A DNA stretch of 47,086 nt from Gnetum montanum (Eukaryota > Streptophyta > Gnetopsida > Gnetales > Gnetaceae), in contig MNCI01037811.1 of assembly GCA_015680685.1 (NCBI GenBank), positions 351,973-399,058 of the forward strand, written 5' to 3'. Positions 1 to 11,512 of this stretch are shown one piece after another. The notes beneath the pieces were generated by a model. That model worked only from the letters and a program-made list of their open reading frames with translations. It made no database searches and had not been told where the DNA came from. Position 1 is the stretch's first letter. Each line of letters begins with the position of its first letter. A program made the translations under genes and the position numbers.

Positions 1-329
1 AGAAACTGGGACTAGATGCTTATGTTAGGACTACTTAGATACTACTTAATTAGTTAAATTACATTAGTTAATCCAATTACTTTTATCTCCCTTTAAACAC
101 CAAAATCATAAAATACAAAATGATAAAAATCATATGCCTCAATTACACTTAACCATACCAGTGTACATCACAAGTATAATTAGGAAGATAGTGAATGACC
201 TTAATGCAAGGTTCACTACCTAGAAGACTAGTTTACCAGAAACTACAAAGTCCACAAAATTTGACCAGATTGCATGTGAACACTCTGTGATTCATATGGT
301 TGGGTGTTGGGGTATGTCATTGTACATCA
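1..329 (+). repeat. 5' LTR of element A, 3' part only (C-type LTR)
   Basis: This is the last 329 bases of an LTR whose start lies outside the window. It ends with a degenerate form of the family terminus (TACATCA), followed immediately by the PBS. It aligns along its whole length with about 28680-28992, the matching 3' LTR. The fixed block near the end, reading TATGGTTGGG, recurs in every LTR of the window on either strand. Confidence 0.85.
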
Positions 330-348
330 TTGGCATCATTGTTGGGGA
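330..348 (+). other. Primer-binding site of element A, tRNA-Asp type, CpG-decayed
   Basis: TTGGCATCATTGTTGGGGA follows the LTR end directly. The expected site complementary to the 3' end of plant cytosolic tRNA-Asp is TGGCGCCGTTGCCGGGGA. The differences are mostly C-to-T or G-to-A at CpG-type positions, as expected from deamination of methylated cytosine. It would prime minus-strand DNA synthesis. Assignment to tRNA-Asp rests on known tRNA sequence. Confidence 0.8.
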
Positions 349-481
349 CTTTGTTGGTTGAAACATGTACTATTTAGGAATAGTAAATGTTATTTATATC
401 GTTGGACGAACTCAAGGGCAACATCACTCTCAACGACATATAAACTACTAAGCACACTGATAATTTTATTCATTTTGCAAA

Positions 482-2935
482 ATGTCTTCTTCTTCCCACA
501 AACGTGAAAATGTCAAACTGCTAATCCCACAGGAGTGCAAAGTGGTATATACTCATCTAGATAAGTATGTATTGGACTTCACCTTCATTCTACATTAGGA
601 TGAACAACTGTGATGGCATGATATGGAGGGCAACATCATCTTGGCCCTCAATCAATCTATACCTAGGATGCTACTTCAAAATCTTAAGAAGTTGGGCATC
701 TCAGATCTTTAGAGAGAATACATTATGAATGGCTATGACACTCAGGACTACCATCCCACTGAAGCAAAACGTAAGTGAGATTGACACCAGGAGCAATACC
801 ATGAGTTTACAAAGGGGAAACACTTTAGTAATCCCTTGTTCCTGTTGAACCAAGATGACAATGTGGATCCTCCTTTTGAGGGTTCTCAATATGAAAATTC
901 TCCACCCTTTGTTATTAGTGATGAAGGTGCGACCTTGAACCTATGATCCACTATTCATAAACTAGGTTTAGGAAAGAGTGATAGTTAAGGTAAGGACTCC
1001 GGTGAGCATCGCAATGGCAAGGGATCTAAAGATGGTAGTCGTAATGAATGAAGAGATGATGGCAGACACCACGGTGGCTATGGCAGTTCACCTTCCTCTT
1101 CATCCTCTTCATTTGATTTTGAACATTCCTCTTCATCTTCTGGTTCTCATAGAAGTCATCGTCGAGATAATCATGGTGAAGGTAATTAATGAGACAACAA
1201 TGACCGTGAAGGCCATCAAGACCGAAGGGGTGGCCGAAACCATCATCAACAAAGTGATGATGATGAACCTTTATTGATGACTAGAAGCATGCTCAACATT
1301 GCAAATGCAGTAAAGATTCTGACTAGGCATGTGAGAGATATCTGGATCAAATGCTTAGACATGAATAATATCCCAAGATTTGAGGGGGATACAACTCTGA
1401 TCCACAAACACATCTACAAGCTTTCCATGATACCTGTGCCTTATAGAACATAGAAAATGAATGTAGAAACTCAAGCTATTTCCTAGGACATTCATCAAGG
1501 AAGCTAAAAGTTGGTACCAATCCTTGGAACCGAAATCCATGCGTCGATGGAGTACCATGTTAGAGCTATTTAATGAAAAATACTAGACATACTCTAGAGT
1601 GTCTAATCTGAGAAGGCAAATCCAAGGCTAGAAGTAGGGAACACATGAACCCTTGGATGCTGCCATGAATAGATACTATTCACTCTTACACCGATGCCTT
1701 GGCCATGGTTATTCTTAGAGAGAACAACATTTCCACATCATAGATGGGCTCAAAGCAAAAACTAAAAGAACTCTTAGGGTGTATGTCCAAGGGAAATTAT
1801 CTAAACTAAGAGCTCATCAAATCCAAAGGCTGATAGAGTAGATAGCAAAAGAAGAAGGCGAGTTGCAAAAAATAGAAAGTGTAGAAGAGTATAATAGGAA
1901 TCCTTCCATTAGGAAATAGGAGGTTTGATTTTGTGATGAAGAGGAGTCACCACTCGATGAAGTGGTGAACAGGAAAACGTTGTCCATCGAAAAATTTGTT
2001 TATGATATTTTGGAAAAAGTTGATAAATTATGGAACTCTTTGAATGAAAACTTCCAAGCTACTATGAAGATTGCTGAAGAATTTAAAGAGAAAAATAGTG
2101 ATCATAAGCGTAGGAGGTGAAAAGAAGCTGAACATGCCTACCAAAGAGGTAAGGGCAAAGCTATGGTCATAAAGGAAGTTGTGGAAACCAACTGTGATGA
2201 TGAAACTGATTATGACATTTGTCAATACGAACATCCAAAGGGTTGTTGCCCTATGGTGTCACACTTACAAGAGTCTGGGGTGTATGCATTGAATCCTTGA
2301 CTAGCATGTATGCAAGCACCTAGATGATTACCTTATGCTTAGGGTAATCCAAGGTAGTTCCACTAATAACAAGAAGCTTACTACCTAAGTGGAGATCCTC
2401 CACAACCTTATGAAAAATACCAACAATGGTACCAACCATAATCATGGGGAATGTCACCACCAAGGTAGCAGTACCCTTATAGGTAACTAGATCCATACAG
2501 GTACTATGTTCAACAACTTGTCTCTCTAAGAAGTTTTGCAAGTCATACCTCATTTTAGCATCACTATTACCCTCCAGAGTATCACCAAACACATTCACCA
2601 TCTACTCGATGGGAAAACCCATATCCATACCATCCTTCACTTCCATCTACACACACACCTCTGCCTTCAACCTAATTACCTCCTGCTCCATCCATGTAAG
2701 GTAAGATTCCTCCACAACTACAATAATGAAATGCTATGAGGGTTGTATATTCACAACTGGCTTTGTGGTTCAAACAATCGATCCAAGAAAAGACCCTTTT
2801 TTTGACCCGGTAGTCCTCTCCAACCCTCACAACCTAGTACAATTGATTGTCCTACATCTCCAATACCCTCATCCTCTACATCAAATACCTTCGAGTGTCC
2901 TTCAAACCAAATCTCACTTTAGATTCTCACTATGA
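482..2935 (+). pseudogene. gag: gag pseudogene of element A
   Basis: Gag would form the virus-like particle that packages element RNA. The start is taken at the ATG encoding MSSSSHK, because elements B and C begin gag with closely similar peptides at the same distance from the PBS. Downstream come a charged Ser/His/Asp-rich linker (about 900-1260) and the capsid-type region (about 1290-1700) with remnants of FEGD, WYQSLE and RRWSTM-like motifs. Next is a charged helical stretch (about 1750-2130) and a zinc-knuckle remnant near 2205-2250 (CQYEHPKGCC), in which the first cysteine has become tyrosine. A Tyr/His/Pro-rich tail follows. Many in-frame stops and several frameshifts break the frame. 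The best-preserved relative is element B gag. This is clear homology to a family member, not a working gene. Confidence 0.8.
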
Positions 2936-3621
2936 TGCTAACTCATGTTCTTTCCGACTAGATCAAGGTTGGAAATCTTTCCATAAAAAGATCTTACCTA
3001 GGAAGTCCACTCATTTACCTGCAGATCACTAGACATGAGCCATGTAAGACTCTTCTTAACTCTGGTTCTGGAGGTAATCTCATCTCCCATGACATGTATA
3101 AGGCCTAGAACCTACCACCTCTCAAGAAGAGCACCATTCGTCTAGAATTAGCAGATCAGTCAATTATTGTCCCTCTAGGATTAGTAGAGGGCATTATGAC
3201 CATAGTTTGTGGGTGGTCCTATCCTACTAATTTTCTGGTGATCAAGGTTAAAAACTGCAAAAGTGACTTTTTCATCATTATGGGAAGAGCTTGGTTAAGC
3301 ACGGTCAATGCATGCATGGGCATAAGGGACCTCTCTTTGGAAATCTCCAAAGAAAATGAATTTGTTAAGATAGAGAAGAAGTGTATTCTAGGCATCATGT
3401 ACAATGATAATGGGTACAATTGCATGCAAAAAAATTGGTCCGTCAAAAGTACATACATTAAAGCATTCAATCAGTGTGCACAAGAAATCAATATTTAAAG
3501 GTGTCTGTACACAGCAGCCACAAAATAGGTGAGCACCTACTGGTTGATAACTGACTCAGATAGCAGCATATTATGCATGGAACCAACTGAGAGCCTAACA
3601 TGTGCCTATGTTGAAGGCATG
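2936..3621 (+). pseudogene. Protease and PR-RT linker of element A, interrupted by element N
   Basis: An aspartic protease would cleave the Gag-Pol polyprotein. The active-site region near 3050-3085 reads LLNSGSGGNLIS; the expected catalytic D of DSG is N here. A conserved downstream stretch follows (3196-3498), with GWSYPTNFLVIKV and MGRAWLSTV, then the segment ending CAYVEGM. At that methionine element N begins (3622), and the reading frame resumes in frame at 7034 (NKIKQF). Elements B and C contain uninterrupted versions (17255-18319 and 34720-35406, minus strand). The D-to-N change and the insertion both inactivate it. Confidence 0.8.
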
Positions 3622-4314
3622 TGATGAAACATGTTTTGCAGTCACCGTGACATTAGGTATTCGATGTTGGGGCTACAACATTAGGTACACGACGTCGAGA
3701 TCTTGATGGAACGTTAAGTATCCAATGTTGGAGGGTATACTCTAGCCTATAAATATAGCACTTGGGCTCCCATTTTGGCATTATTTTTTGGTCATTTTTA
3801 AGTCAAATTAGCAAAGCTCTTGCAGTTCATTTTCTTCAAAGTTAGAATATTTTTTGACTGCCTGCAGAAGGAGTTTAAGTGTGTATGGTTCTTTAGTCGA
3901 ACACTAATGTACCTGAGTGCAGTAGTGTGATGGAAACAAAAAAAACTCTTTTGACCATCCTTGTAGCACTAAGAATATATTAATATTTCCTTTACTGCAT
4001 TTTATTTTCATGCACTTTACTTTAATGCATTTGAATTAAGCAATTACTTTCCAGTAGTTAATGAACACAAGCATGACCACTTCAAGCAAACATATAGTAC
4101 TTGGTAACCCAGCAACGCTTAACGTTTGGTAGCCCAGCAGCACTATATGTGTTCAGGATGTGTCCAAGAAAGTGGGATGATTACATGTGTTAGGCTAGAT
4201 AAGTAATAACAAATTAGATTTTAAGTTACTCTACTCTTCATTCTTATTGTAGGCGATCACATCTATTAAACATAAAATGATAGAAATCATATGCCTCACT
4301 CTAGACTAAATCAT
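3622..4314 (+). repeat. 5' LTR of element N (B-type), truncated at its 3' end
   Basis: Begins TGATGAAACATG and holds the ACGTTG-rich U3 motif, a TATA box (3748-3755) and the duplicated CTTGGTAACCCAGCA module (about 4098-4155). It matches 6204-7033 up to ACTCTAGACTAAA, where alignment stops and spacer sequence begins. Confidence 0.85.
3748..3755 (+). promoter_or_regulatory. TATA box of element N 5' LTR
   Basis: TATAAATA in the context GCCTATAAATATAGCAC, at the same place in both N LTRs, just downstream of the CpG-bearing U3 motif. Confidence 0.6.
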
Positions 4315-6203
4315 CATTAGTAAATTTGTTATTTCTTGAATATTTTACACCTTCTTTTATATTTTCTTTTATTTTGATGTGATTTTCTAAATTATTATTA
4401 ATAAGTGCCAGGTACAGTGGTAATGTGTTGATTGATGGTAGTATGTACTATTTTTGTTATTTGATTGTTGGTGTCTCGTTTCTAGCTTTGAATTTTGTTA
4501 TGGATGATTAGGACATGATTTATTTTTCATAAAACAAGTAGTGAGTCCACAACAACCACCCATTTACAAATGTCATGGTTTTCCTTATTTTGGAAACGTG
4601 TAGTGCCTTTTTCATTAATGAAACTTTAACAAATTTGTAACTTTAGTAGTTTCCAAAATTGGGAAGGATTCAAAGGTTTGAATAAGGTGTGTCTTCAAGG
4701 GGATTTGGTATTCTTTGTGCCTTTTTGTTTGCTTGGGTGCATGTGTGTTTTCATGAACTTCTTACCATTCCATGCTGATCAATAAAAGGAAGTTGAATAA
4801 GTCCTTGCATGGGGTGGTTCTCATCAGAAAAAAAAATGATGAGGATTCAAAGCACACCTCTTGGACAAGATAAATGCATACATCCTTGCATGGTGTGATT
4901 CTCATTAGAAAAAAAAATGAGGATTGCATGTGTCTTTGCATGGTGTGGTTTCCATTTCAAAAAGAAAAAATAATGGGAATTCAAAGCACATCCCTTAGAT
5001 AAAATAAATGCGCTACAAGCACTAATTATGGGACTCATCCCCTCTAACTAAGGCCCTTTCTCACTTCCTACTTCTTCTTTAATAAGGAATGGTGGTTGTT
5101 CTATGGGAGCACTCTTATGTCTTAGGGGATGGATTGGTCTTAGAATGACGATGCGAAGTCACTGAACATGGTTGGTTTTGGTCTAAACTAAGGATGGGTC
5201 CTATCAAGTCATTTAACCACAAAATCCACAATGGACTTCATGTGACCATAATTAGGAACTCCATTCCACACACACTCTCTCATCTATATATTTTTTCCAT
5301 ATTTCACCTCACTATTGGTTTCATGTTCTTGTTCAATGTCTTGGTTTGATGTGTTAGGATTCTTAGTTAGTTTCTTCTAGGTTTTTGTACTTAACTTTCT
5401 ATAACCATTAATCATCCACAAAGCCCATGGACTCTTTGGTTTAAGGTTATGCAAGGGCATTAAAGGCTTGTGCTTGCTTTGGGGAGGACCCACTTGCATA
5501 TCTTTTGGTTGGGTTAGTTAAGTTCTTTATCTTTAGACACTCTTACAATCAAATTCTTTTTGTTTACCCCATCAATGACATCCAGTTGTGTACATCTTCA
5601 CAACATTTTTAAGTGAGCTTTCCTTTTTATTTGTTGTGAATTCTTATACCCTCTTCAAATATTTCTTTGTGTTGAGCTTTTTCGAAATTTAATGGATCTC
5701 TTATCTAATTTACCCTTTTTGTCAACCTTCCTGCTAACACTACCAAAGGAACCAATCTACCACAATCACAACCTAGCTAAGTGTAACCGCTAATGAGACA
5801 AGGTAATCAACAACTATGTGTTACACGTTGTATACTAATTCATGATCCTATTGTGATTGCAATGGAAAGCCTGTACTAGAAGCAGGACTATCTTCACCAA
5901 GGATGACATAGTAGTTCCACATAATGAGGACCATTCATGATCGTTGGATCTTCTCTCTCTCTCATTCTTCTATTGCCAAGAGGTGTTGGATCTCAATGTT
6001 ATCCAAGGTGTTTACTTTTCTTATCATGAACACCCAATCTTATAAATATTGTAATTCTGTAAACTTGGGCACTTAGCATTTATCTATTCATCTGAGTTAG
6101 TTTGTATGTCAGTCAATAATCCCATACCTTCCTAATATTTTGTAAAGAACTTGTTCCTCCTCTTTTACACTTAAGGATGAGTTTTCATTCAACCATGGGG
6201 GTA
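4315..6203 (+). other. Noncoding 3' spacer of element N, ending at the polypurine tract
   Basis: There is no sustained coding. It is collinear with the post-integrase spacers of elements A (22926-25030), B (11513-14560) and C (29821-32040). It contains a T-rich start, several copies of an 80-to-100-bp unit built on TTCAAAGCACACC and CATGGTGTGGTT (about 4800-5010), and a block recalling an intron end at about 5845. It lacks ORF3 and ends with GGGGGTA just before the 3' LTR, the likely plus-strand primer site. Confidence 0.75.
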
Positions 6204-7033
6204 TGATGAAATACATTTTCCAGTTGCCACGACGTTGGGGCTGTGATGCCGAGTACACGACGTTGTGGTCTTGATGTGACGTTGGGTATCCAATGTCAAG
6301 AGGTATACTCTAGCCTATAAATATAGCACCTGGGCTGTCATTTTGGCATTAGTTTTTAGTCATTTTTCAAGCAAGGTAGCGAAGCTCTTCTAGTTTATTT
6401 TCTCCAAAGTTAGAATATTTTCTGAGTGCCCATAGAAGGAGTCTAAGTGTGTATGATTCTTTGTTCGAACACTGATGTACCTGAGCACAGTAGTGTGATA
6501 GGAATAAAATGAACTCTTTTGACAATCCTTGCAGCACTAAGAATAGATTACTATTTTCTTTATTTCACTTTACTTTAATACATTTTAATTAAGCAATTAC
6601 TTTCCATCAGTTAATGAACACAAGCATGACGACTTCGAGCATACATATAGTACTTGGTAACCCAGCAATGCTTAACGCTTGGTGGTAGCCCATCAGCACT
6701 ATATGTGTTTAGGATGTGTCCAGGAAAGTGGAATGGTTGCTTGTGTTAGGCTAAATAGGTAGTAACAAATTAGATTTTAAGTTACTCTACTCTTCATTCT
6801 TGTTGTAAGTGATTACATCTATTAAACATAAAACGATAAAAATTATATGCCTCACTCTAGACTAAACCATACGTGACAAAGCTACCACTAGTCCAAGTGG
6901 GAAGACAGCGAACTACAATCAAGGCATAGTGATCTAGATGCCATAGCTAATCCCATCCACGAAATTCAACTAGATCGTACATGAACACTTGTGATTCGTA
7001 TGGTTGGACGTAGGGGTACCTCATCACTCATGA
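6204..7033 (+). repeat. 3' LTR of element N (B-type), complete
   Basis: 830 bases from TGATGAAATAC to CTCATGA (family end TCATCA, one change). It contains ACGTTG-type U3 repeats (6228-6300), the TATA box 6316-6323, the module CTTGGTAACCCAGCAATGC (about 6652) and the conserved end block GGTTGGACGTAGGGGTACC. Element C's left LTR, 828 bases, is the closest full-length match in the window. Confidence 0.87.
6316..6323 (+). promoter_or_regulatory. TATA box of element N 3' LTR
   Basis: TATAAATA in the same context as the copy in the 5' LTR of N. A 3' LTR promoter would point into element A's pol remnant. Confidence 0.55.
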
Positions 7034-8820
7034 ACATGAATAAAATTAAACAATTTCATCCCCAACTCTTTGATGAATATGATGATACTTGTTGGGGAGA
7101 GTTGAAAATCCCTAATAACTTCAAGCAAGAGCCCCTAGAGCTAAAAAATTTACTAGCCAGCATGTAATATGCATTTTTAAACAATGTTAAATCGGTCATA
7201 ATTAATGTCAAACTTGTTCTTAAACAAAAAGAAAAACTATTAAAGGTGATTAACAAATGACCAACAACCTTTGCTTAGTCATATCCTAAGTTAACAGGAA
7301 GTGATCCAAGGATATGTCAACATCACATTTACACCGACCTAGCCCTAAAGCCTAGAAGGTAGCTGCAGAGGTGGTTGAATCCAAAATTGAAGCAGATCGT
7401 TAAGGAGAAAATTGAACAATTCCTCAAGGTAGGGTTCATCTATCCCATGACAAATAGTAAGTGGGTTAGCCCACTCGTAGTCATTTTGAATAAATGTGGC
7501 AAATGGTGGGTCTGCATCGACTTCAAGCTATTGAATATGACAACATTTAAAGATCATTTTCCATTGCTATTTGTGAATCAAGTGTTGGACACCATATCTA
7601 GGCATTACTATTATAGCTTCTTGGATGGTTATAGTGGCTATAAACAAATCTAAATTGCACCAGAAGATCAAGCCAAGACAACATTCACGAGTCCCTGGGG
7701 AACTTTTGCATATTGTAAGATGCCATTCAGTCTATGTAATGCCCTTGCAACATTTCAATGCCTAGTCCTTAGTATTTTCCAATAGTAGATTAGTAATGGT
7801 GTGGAAGCTTTCATGGATGACTTTTCCACCTATGGAACTACATTTGAGCAAGCCTTAGATCACCTTGAGCAACTACTAATGAGCTATGTTGAAACAAATC
7901 TTTGGATCAACTAGGAAAAGAGCCATCTCATGGTCCAAGAAGGCATTATACTAAGACATAGAATCACTCAAGCAAGGATTGAAGTAGACCCAGAAAGGAT
8001 AAGGGTCATCTAAGGAATAACACGCCAACCAAAGATAGTTAAAGATGTTTGGTCATTCCTTGGACACACTGGCTACTATTGACGATTCATAGAGAATTTC
8101 TCTAAGATCACAAAATCATTGGTAGAACTTACAAAGAAAGATGCATCTTTCATTTGGACCAAGAAATGTGAACATGCATTTCAACAATTAAAGGAGAAAT
8201 TCATAGAAACACCAATCCTAGAGTACTAGACTAGTCTAGACCCCTCCACATCATGACGGATGTATCTAACTATGCCTTGGGAGTAGTGCCCACACAGATG
8301 GATGACAAAAAATGTGCATACTACATCCACTACGTTAGCCAAAGCATTGTGGGAGCACAAGTAAATTACACCACCATAGAAAAAGCACTAATGACCGTTG
8401 TGTATGCTCTTGAAAAGTTCAAGCACTATGTGCTTAGCTACAAAGTATTTGTGCACATGGACAACAGTGTAATCTATTTCCTCATGTACAAGCTAGCAAT
8501 GAGCCATCGTATCATATGGTGACTCGTGATCTTATAGGAATTCGATCTCACGATGGTAGATCAAAAAGGGATCGAAAATGTGGTTTTTGACCACCTCTCT
8601 TGTTTAAGGTGGGATAATAAAGAGAAGGAGAGCCTTCTTTTTGATCATTTTCCAAACAAACTCCTCTTTATATGAGCATTAATTGACCAAACACCCATAG
8701 AAACAACTTGGTATAATGGTATCCTCACCTATTGTCTCACTCAGAAGGTGCCACAAGATCTTGACTTTAGAAAGAGGCAACAATTTCTCCATCACGCAAA
8801 ATATTTTATCAAAATTAATG
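7034..8820 (+). pseudogene. pol: Reverse transcriptase and RNase H pseudogene of element A
   Basis: The linker (7034-7370) is followed by RT starting near NPKLKQIVKEKIEQ (7378). Recognisable RT blocks are WVSPLVV, CIDFKLLN, FLDGYSGY, TTFTSPWGTFAYCKMPF and the catalytic FMDD at 7810-7821, followed by a palm/thumb segment ending KDASFIWTKKC. RNase H follows from about 8240 (TDVSNYALGVV, VNYTTIEKALMTVVYALEKF, YKVFVHMDNSVI), then EFDLTMVD and HLSCLRW. Stops interrupt it, for example after YKQI and in the FQ**IS segment. It ends at 8820 because element B is inserted there; its continuation is the integrase at 21737. FMDD instead of YVDD is usual for Athila-type elements. Confidence 0.85.
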
Positions 8821-8825
8821 GACAC

Positions 8826-9560
8826 TAATGAGTAGTAAGGTACCCCTACACCCAATCATACGAGTCACAAGCATTCACGCTCGATTTGGTCAAATTTCAT
8901 AGACTTTATCATTTCCAATACACTAGTCCTTTAGGAAGTGAATCTAGCCCTAAGGTTAATTATTATCTTCCCAATTACACTTGTGGCATCTGTTGGTATG
9001 GTTAAGTGTAACTAAGGTATTTGATTTTTATCATTTTTATCTTTTATAGTTGGGTGCTCAAATTGTAGATAAAAATGGATTTGATTAACTAATCTAAATT
9101 AACTAATTGACTAATCATTTAACTAATCTTAACATAAGTATCTGTTTCCACTTTTTGTACATGTCCTAAATCCACGTATCCACTATTGCACTATGCTACT
9201 GGGCACACCAAGCAATAACGCTACTAGGATTACCAAGCGAATATGTGTTACCCTCAAAGCAGTCGTACTTATGTGTGTAATCTATTTGGCTTAATTACTT
9301 CATTAATGTAGTAACTAGAAAATAACTAATAACTAATTTGAAACATTTAATAAATAACTAAAAACATTAAATGCATAAATGAATAGCTAATCTATCTAGA
9401 GTGTTGCAAGGTTTATTAGAAGGCTCATCTTTATTGCCACACACACTACTGTGCTCAGGTACAACAATGTTCAAATAAAAATCTGTACACTCAATGACTC
9501 CTACTGCTAGTACTTAGGGGAAAAATTCTAACTTTTGAATGGAAAAAATGTAAGAGCTCC
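8826..9560 (-). repeat. 3' LTR of element B, lacking U3 start and TATA box
   Basis: Aligns with the 5' LTR 20826-21540 from the outer end (GGTACCCCTACACCCAA) through the CCAAGCAATAACG module and the AACTTTTGAATGGAAAAAATG block, then stops at about 9560. The part corresponding to 21541-21731, which holds the TATA box and the GATGAGGCC array, is gone. Confidence 0.82.
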
Positions 9561-9572
9561 ATCTCAAATTTT

Positions 9573-9716
9573 GTTACTAAAGTTCTTTTTGATTTAGTGT
9601 GTTTCAACTTTTGTAGTTCTTTTTGATTTAGTGCATTTCATCTTTTGTAGTTCTTTTTGATTTAGCGAAGCTCTTGTAGTTCTTTTTGATTTAGTTCATT
9701 TCAGCTTTTGTTACAG
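9573..9716. repeat. Tandem repeat of about 34 bp at the element B deletion junction
   Basis: Four consecutive units share GTTCTTTTTGATTTAG, preceded by TTTTGTA or a variant and separated by a variable TGCATTTCA-like piece. They begin about 9573, 9613, 9649 and 9681. The array lies exactly where LTR homology stops and ORF3 homology starts, and has no counterpart in the other elements of the window. Confidence 0.75.
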
Positions 9717-9720
9717 ACTA

Positions 9721-11512
9721 TCTAAATATGATCATTACTACCTCCTTCTCAGCCTTCTAAAATCATTCTTGAAGCTATTTGATAACTTCATCTCTTGTCA
9801 CTACTAGGTTGAGGATCACTTGATCTGCAAGTTGGGCATGAAGTTTGACAATCTTCATAGCCAAGCGTTGATTTTGCTCTTGGGTTGTTTCTAATTATCC
9901 CTCCAGGATAATGCATTTGTCACTTACATTTAGTAGCTTTGATTGGGTTGCAGTGATGTTCTCTAGAAGATTAAAAATATCCAAAGTTAGTTACCTAGTT
10001 CCTACCAGTCGTTCCAGCAACTGTTCATGTTGGGCTATGTTCAATTTCCCGCTGATCATGCCTGCAGATGTCTGCATGTCTTGAAGTGCAAATACATTTG
10101 GTATAAATGCCACAAGTGCATTCAATGCTTCAACTACATAGTCAACTACCACTTTTGCCATTATTTCCTACCCTTGGTGCTGCATCACCAAGATAGTTAC
10201 CTCTTCACCTTCCTCCAACCACATCGAGAAAGTGGTAGCATTTCCAAATATTTCTAGGAATAGATGATGTGTTGCTAGTGACACCGTCACCTCTCAAGCA
10301 TTGGGATCCAACCTTGAAGCCAGTTGCATTCTTTCGGTAGAGAAAATGGGACCACCCCTCTCCATTTGGCTAACTATTCGGGCCATGTCATTAAGGTGAC
10401 TCATTGTTGGTCAGTACACAAATGGATCTGCCCCACTCATTCCTGCTTACTACTCTTATTCACTCAAGAGCTGTTCTTAGATTTTTCATAACCATTCCAT
10501 GGTTGCACGGGCCCCCAATGTTCTTTCCTAAGTGGGTAGTGGTAGTGGAAGCTCCTCTAATTGAGTCATTGCTAGTGTCTTCTCATTCATGATCTCGACC
10601 ATGAAGCCAAAGGAGTATGCCTAAGTGTATCATTGGAGTAGTGAACGATGCCTACCCTTTTGCAAAGTTTTCTGATGAGGCATGAAAAGAGCAAGATCTT
10701 CCTTCCACATTCATTTTCTTTGCAATGTTTTTCAATCTCTAAGTATAGTAGTTGTGGAAGGTTAACAAGAAACTTCTTGATTAGAGTGGTGCATGCTAAG
10801 GTGGAGAAAGTAGTCATCTTGCTTGGCCTCATTGTTGGATTGAGGTGATAGGTCGTAATCTTAGAATAAATCCGCTTTGTTAGTGTGAGTGCACCATACT
10901 CCTTACAGTCCATCCTACAACAATGTTGGATCCACTCCTTCTTGGCCTCAGGGTCACCTTGCGTGGATAATTCTGCCAGCCGTGTTCCAGTGTCAAGAAA
11001 CCCAAGTTCCTGTGCAATATCTTCTATCGAGTAGAACACCTGAATGTCCTTGATCTTGACAATGGACCTTGGCCTTCGGCTACTCTAGAAGAGATAGGTC
11101 TCTCCAATGTATCATTTTCCATTGGACGTGATGACTAGCCACATGGGAGAGCTTTGCAATTGTGTCCTAACATCCTTTGGAGCTTTCTCCAAGAATGATC
11201 CAAAGTTGATCTCTTGAAGAACCAATCTTTGAATTTCTTGGGACTAAATGATGTCAAGGAAGACTTGAGTCAAAGTGACCTCAAGCTTGGCATAGGTCCA
11301 GGCACTTCTCTTTGTGATCGTTTGGTCAACACTTATTCTTTTGGAATTTGTTGGATAGATTCCACTTTGGGCTCCTCACAAAGAGGTCCCATTGCATGGG
11401 TTGCCTCTGGTAGTTCTTGGCCTTGTTCTTGCTAGCCCCTTTGAGCTCTGGGTCGTTTTTCCTATGGTTGCGAGGTTTCTCCTTCCTATGGATATTTTTG
11501 CTTTGGTGTCAT
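9721..11512 (-). pseudogene. ORF3 pseudogene of element B, 3' truncated
   Basis: Start chosen at the ATG (11510-11512) that follows a good acceptor-like TGATTACAG, matched by the same arrangement in element A at 25031. The N-terminal part is basic and Gln/Pro-rich. The middle (minus strand 10587-11039, 150 aa open) reads DIAQELGFLDTGTRLAELS and later LVNLPQLLYLEIEKHCKENE, clearly homologous to element A at 25500-25948. The C-terminal coiled-coil part survives only to about 9721, where the deletion removed roughly the last kilobase. It is not a recognisable envelope protein: I see neither a signal peptide nor a transmembrane anchor. Function unknown. Confidence 0.7.

Larger units (their letters stand above)
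3622..7033 (+). mobile_element. Element N: internally deleted two-LTR retrotransposon nested in element A
   Basis: An LTR starting TGATGAAAC at 3622 and a second LTR ending TCATGA at 7033 flank only noncoding 3' spacer; gag and pol are completely missing. The flanking bases GCATG (3617-3621) and ACATG (7034-7038) are a near-perfect 5-bp target duplication. Deleting the insert plus one duplication joins element A's coding sequence in frame. The 5' LTR is truncated at about 4314 where the deletion begins. LTR sequence is of the same subfamily as element C (B-type). It could only have moved with proteins from a relative, if the deletion came before insertion; equally the deletion may have come afterwards. 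Confidence 0.85.

Noticed and set aside
978-1277. 99-codon Met/Val-rich ORF
   Set aside because: Wrong frame of the Ser/His/Asp-rich gag linker; the repeated GATGATGG-type codons give a Met/Val reading in the shifted frame. The same shadow occurs in B (19866-20099) and C (37227-37805).
6316-7033. Nuclear gene driven by the N 3' LTR promoter
   Set aside because: Downstream sequence is only element A pol remnant with stops, so no gene product is supported.
9573-9716. Possible CRISPR-like array
   Set aside because: Units are contiguous and similar throughout with no unique spacers, and the setting is a plant retrotransposon.
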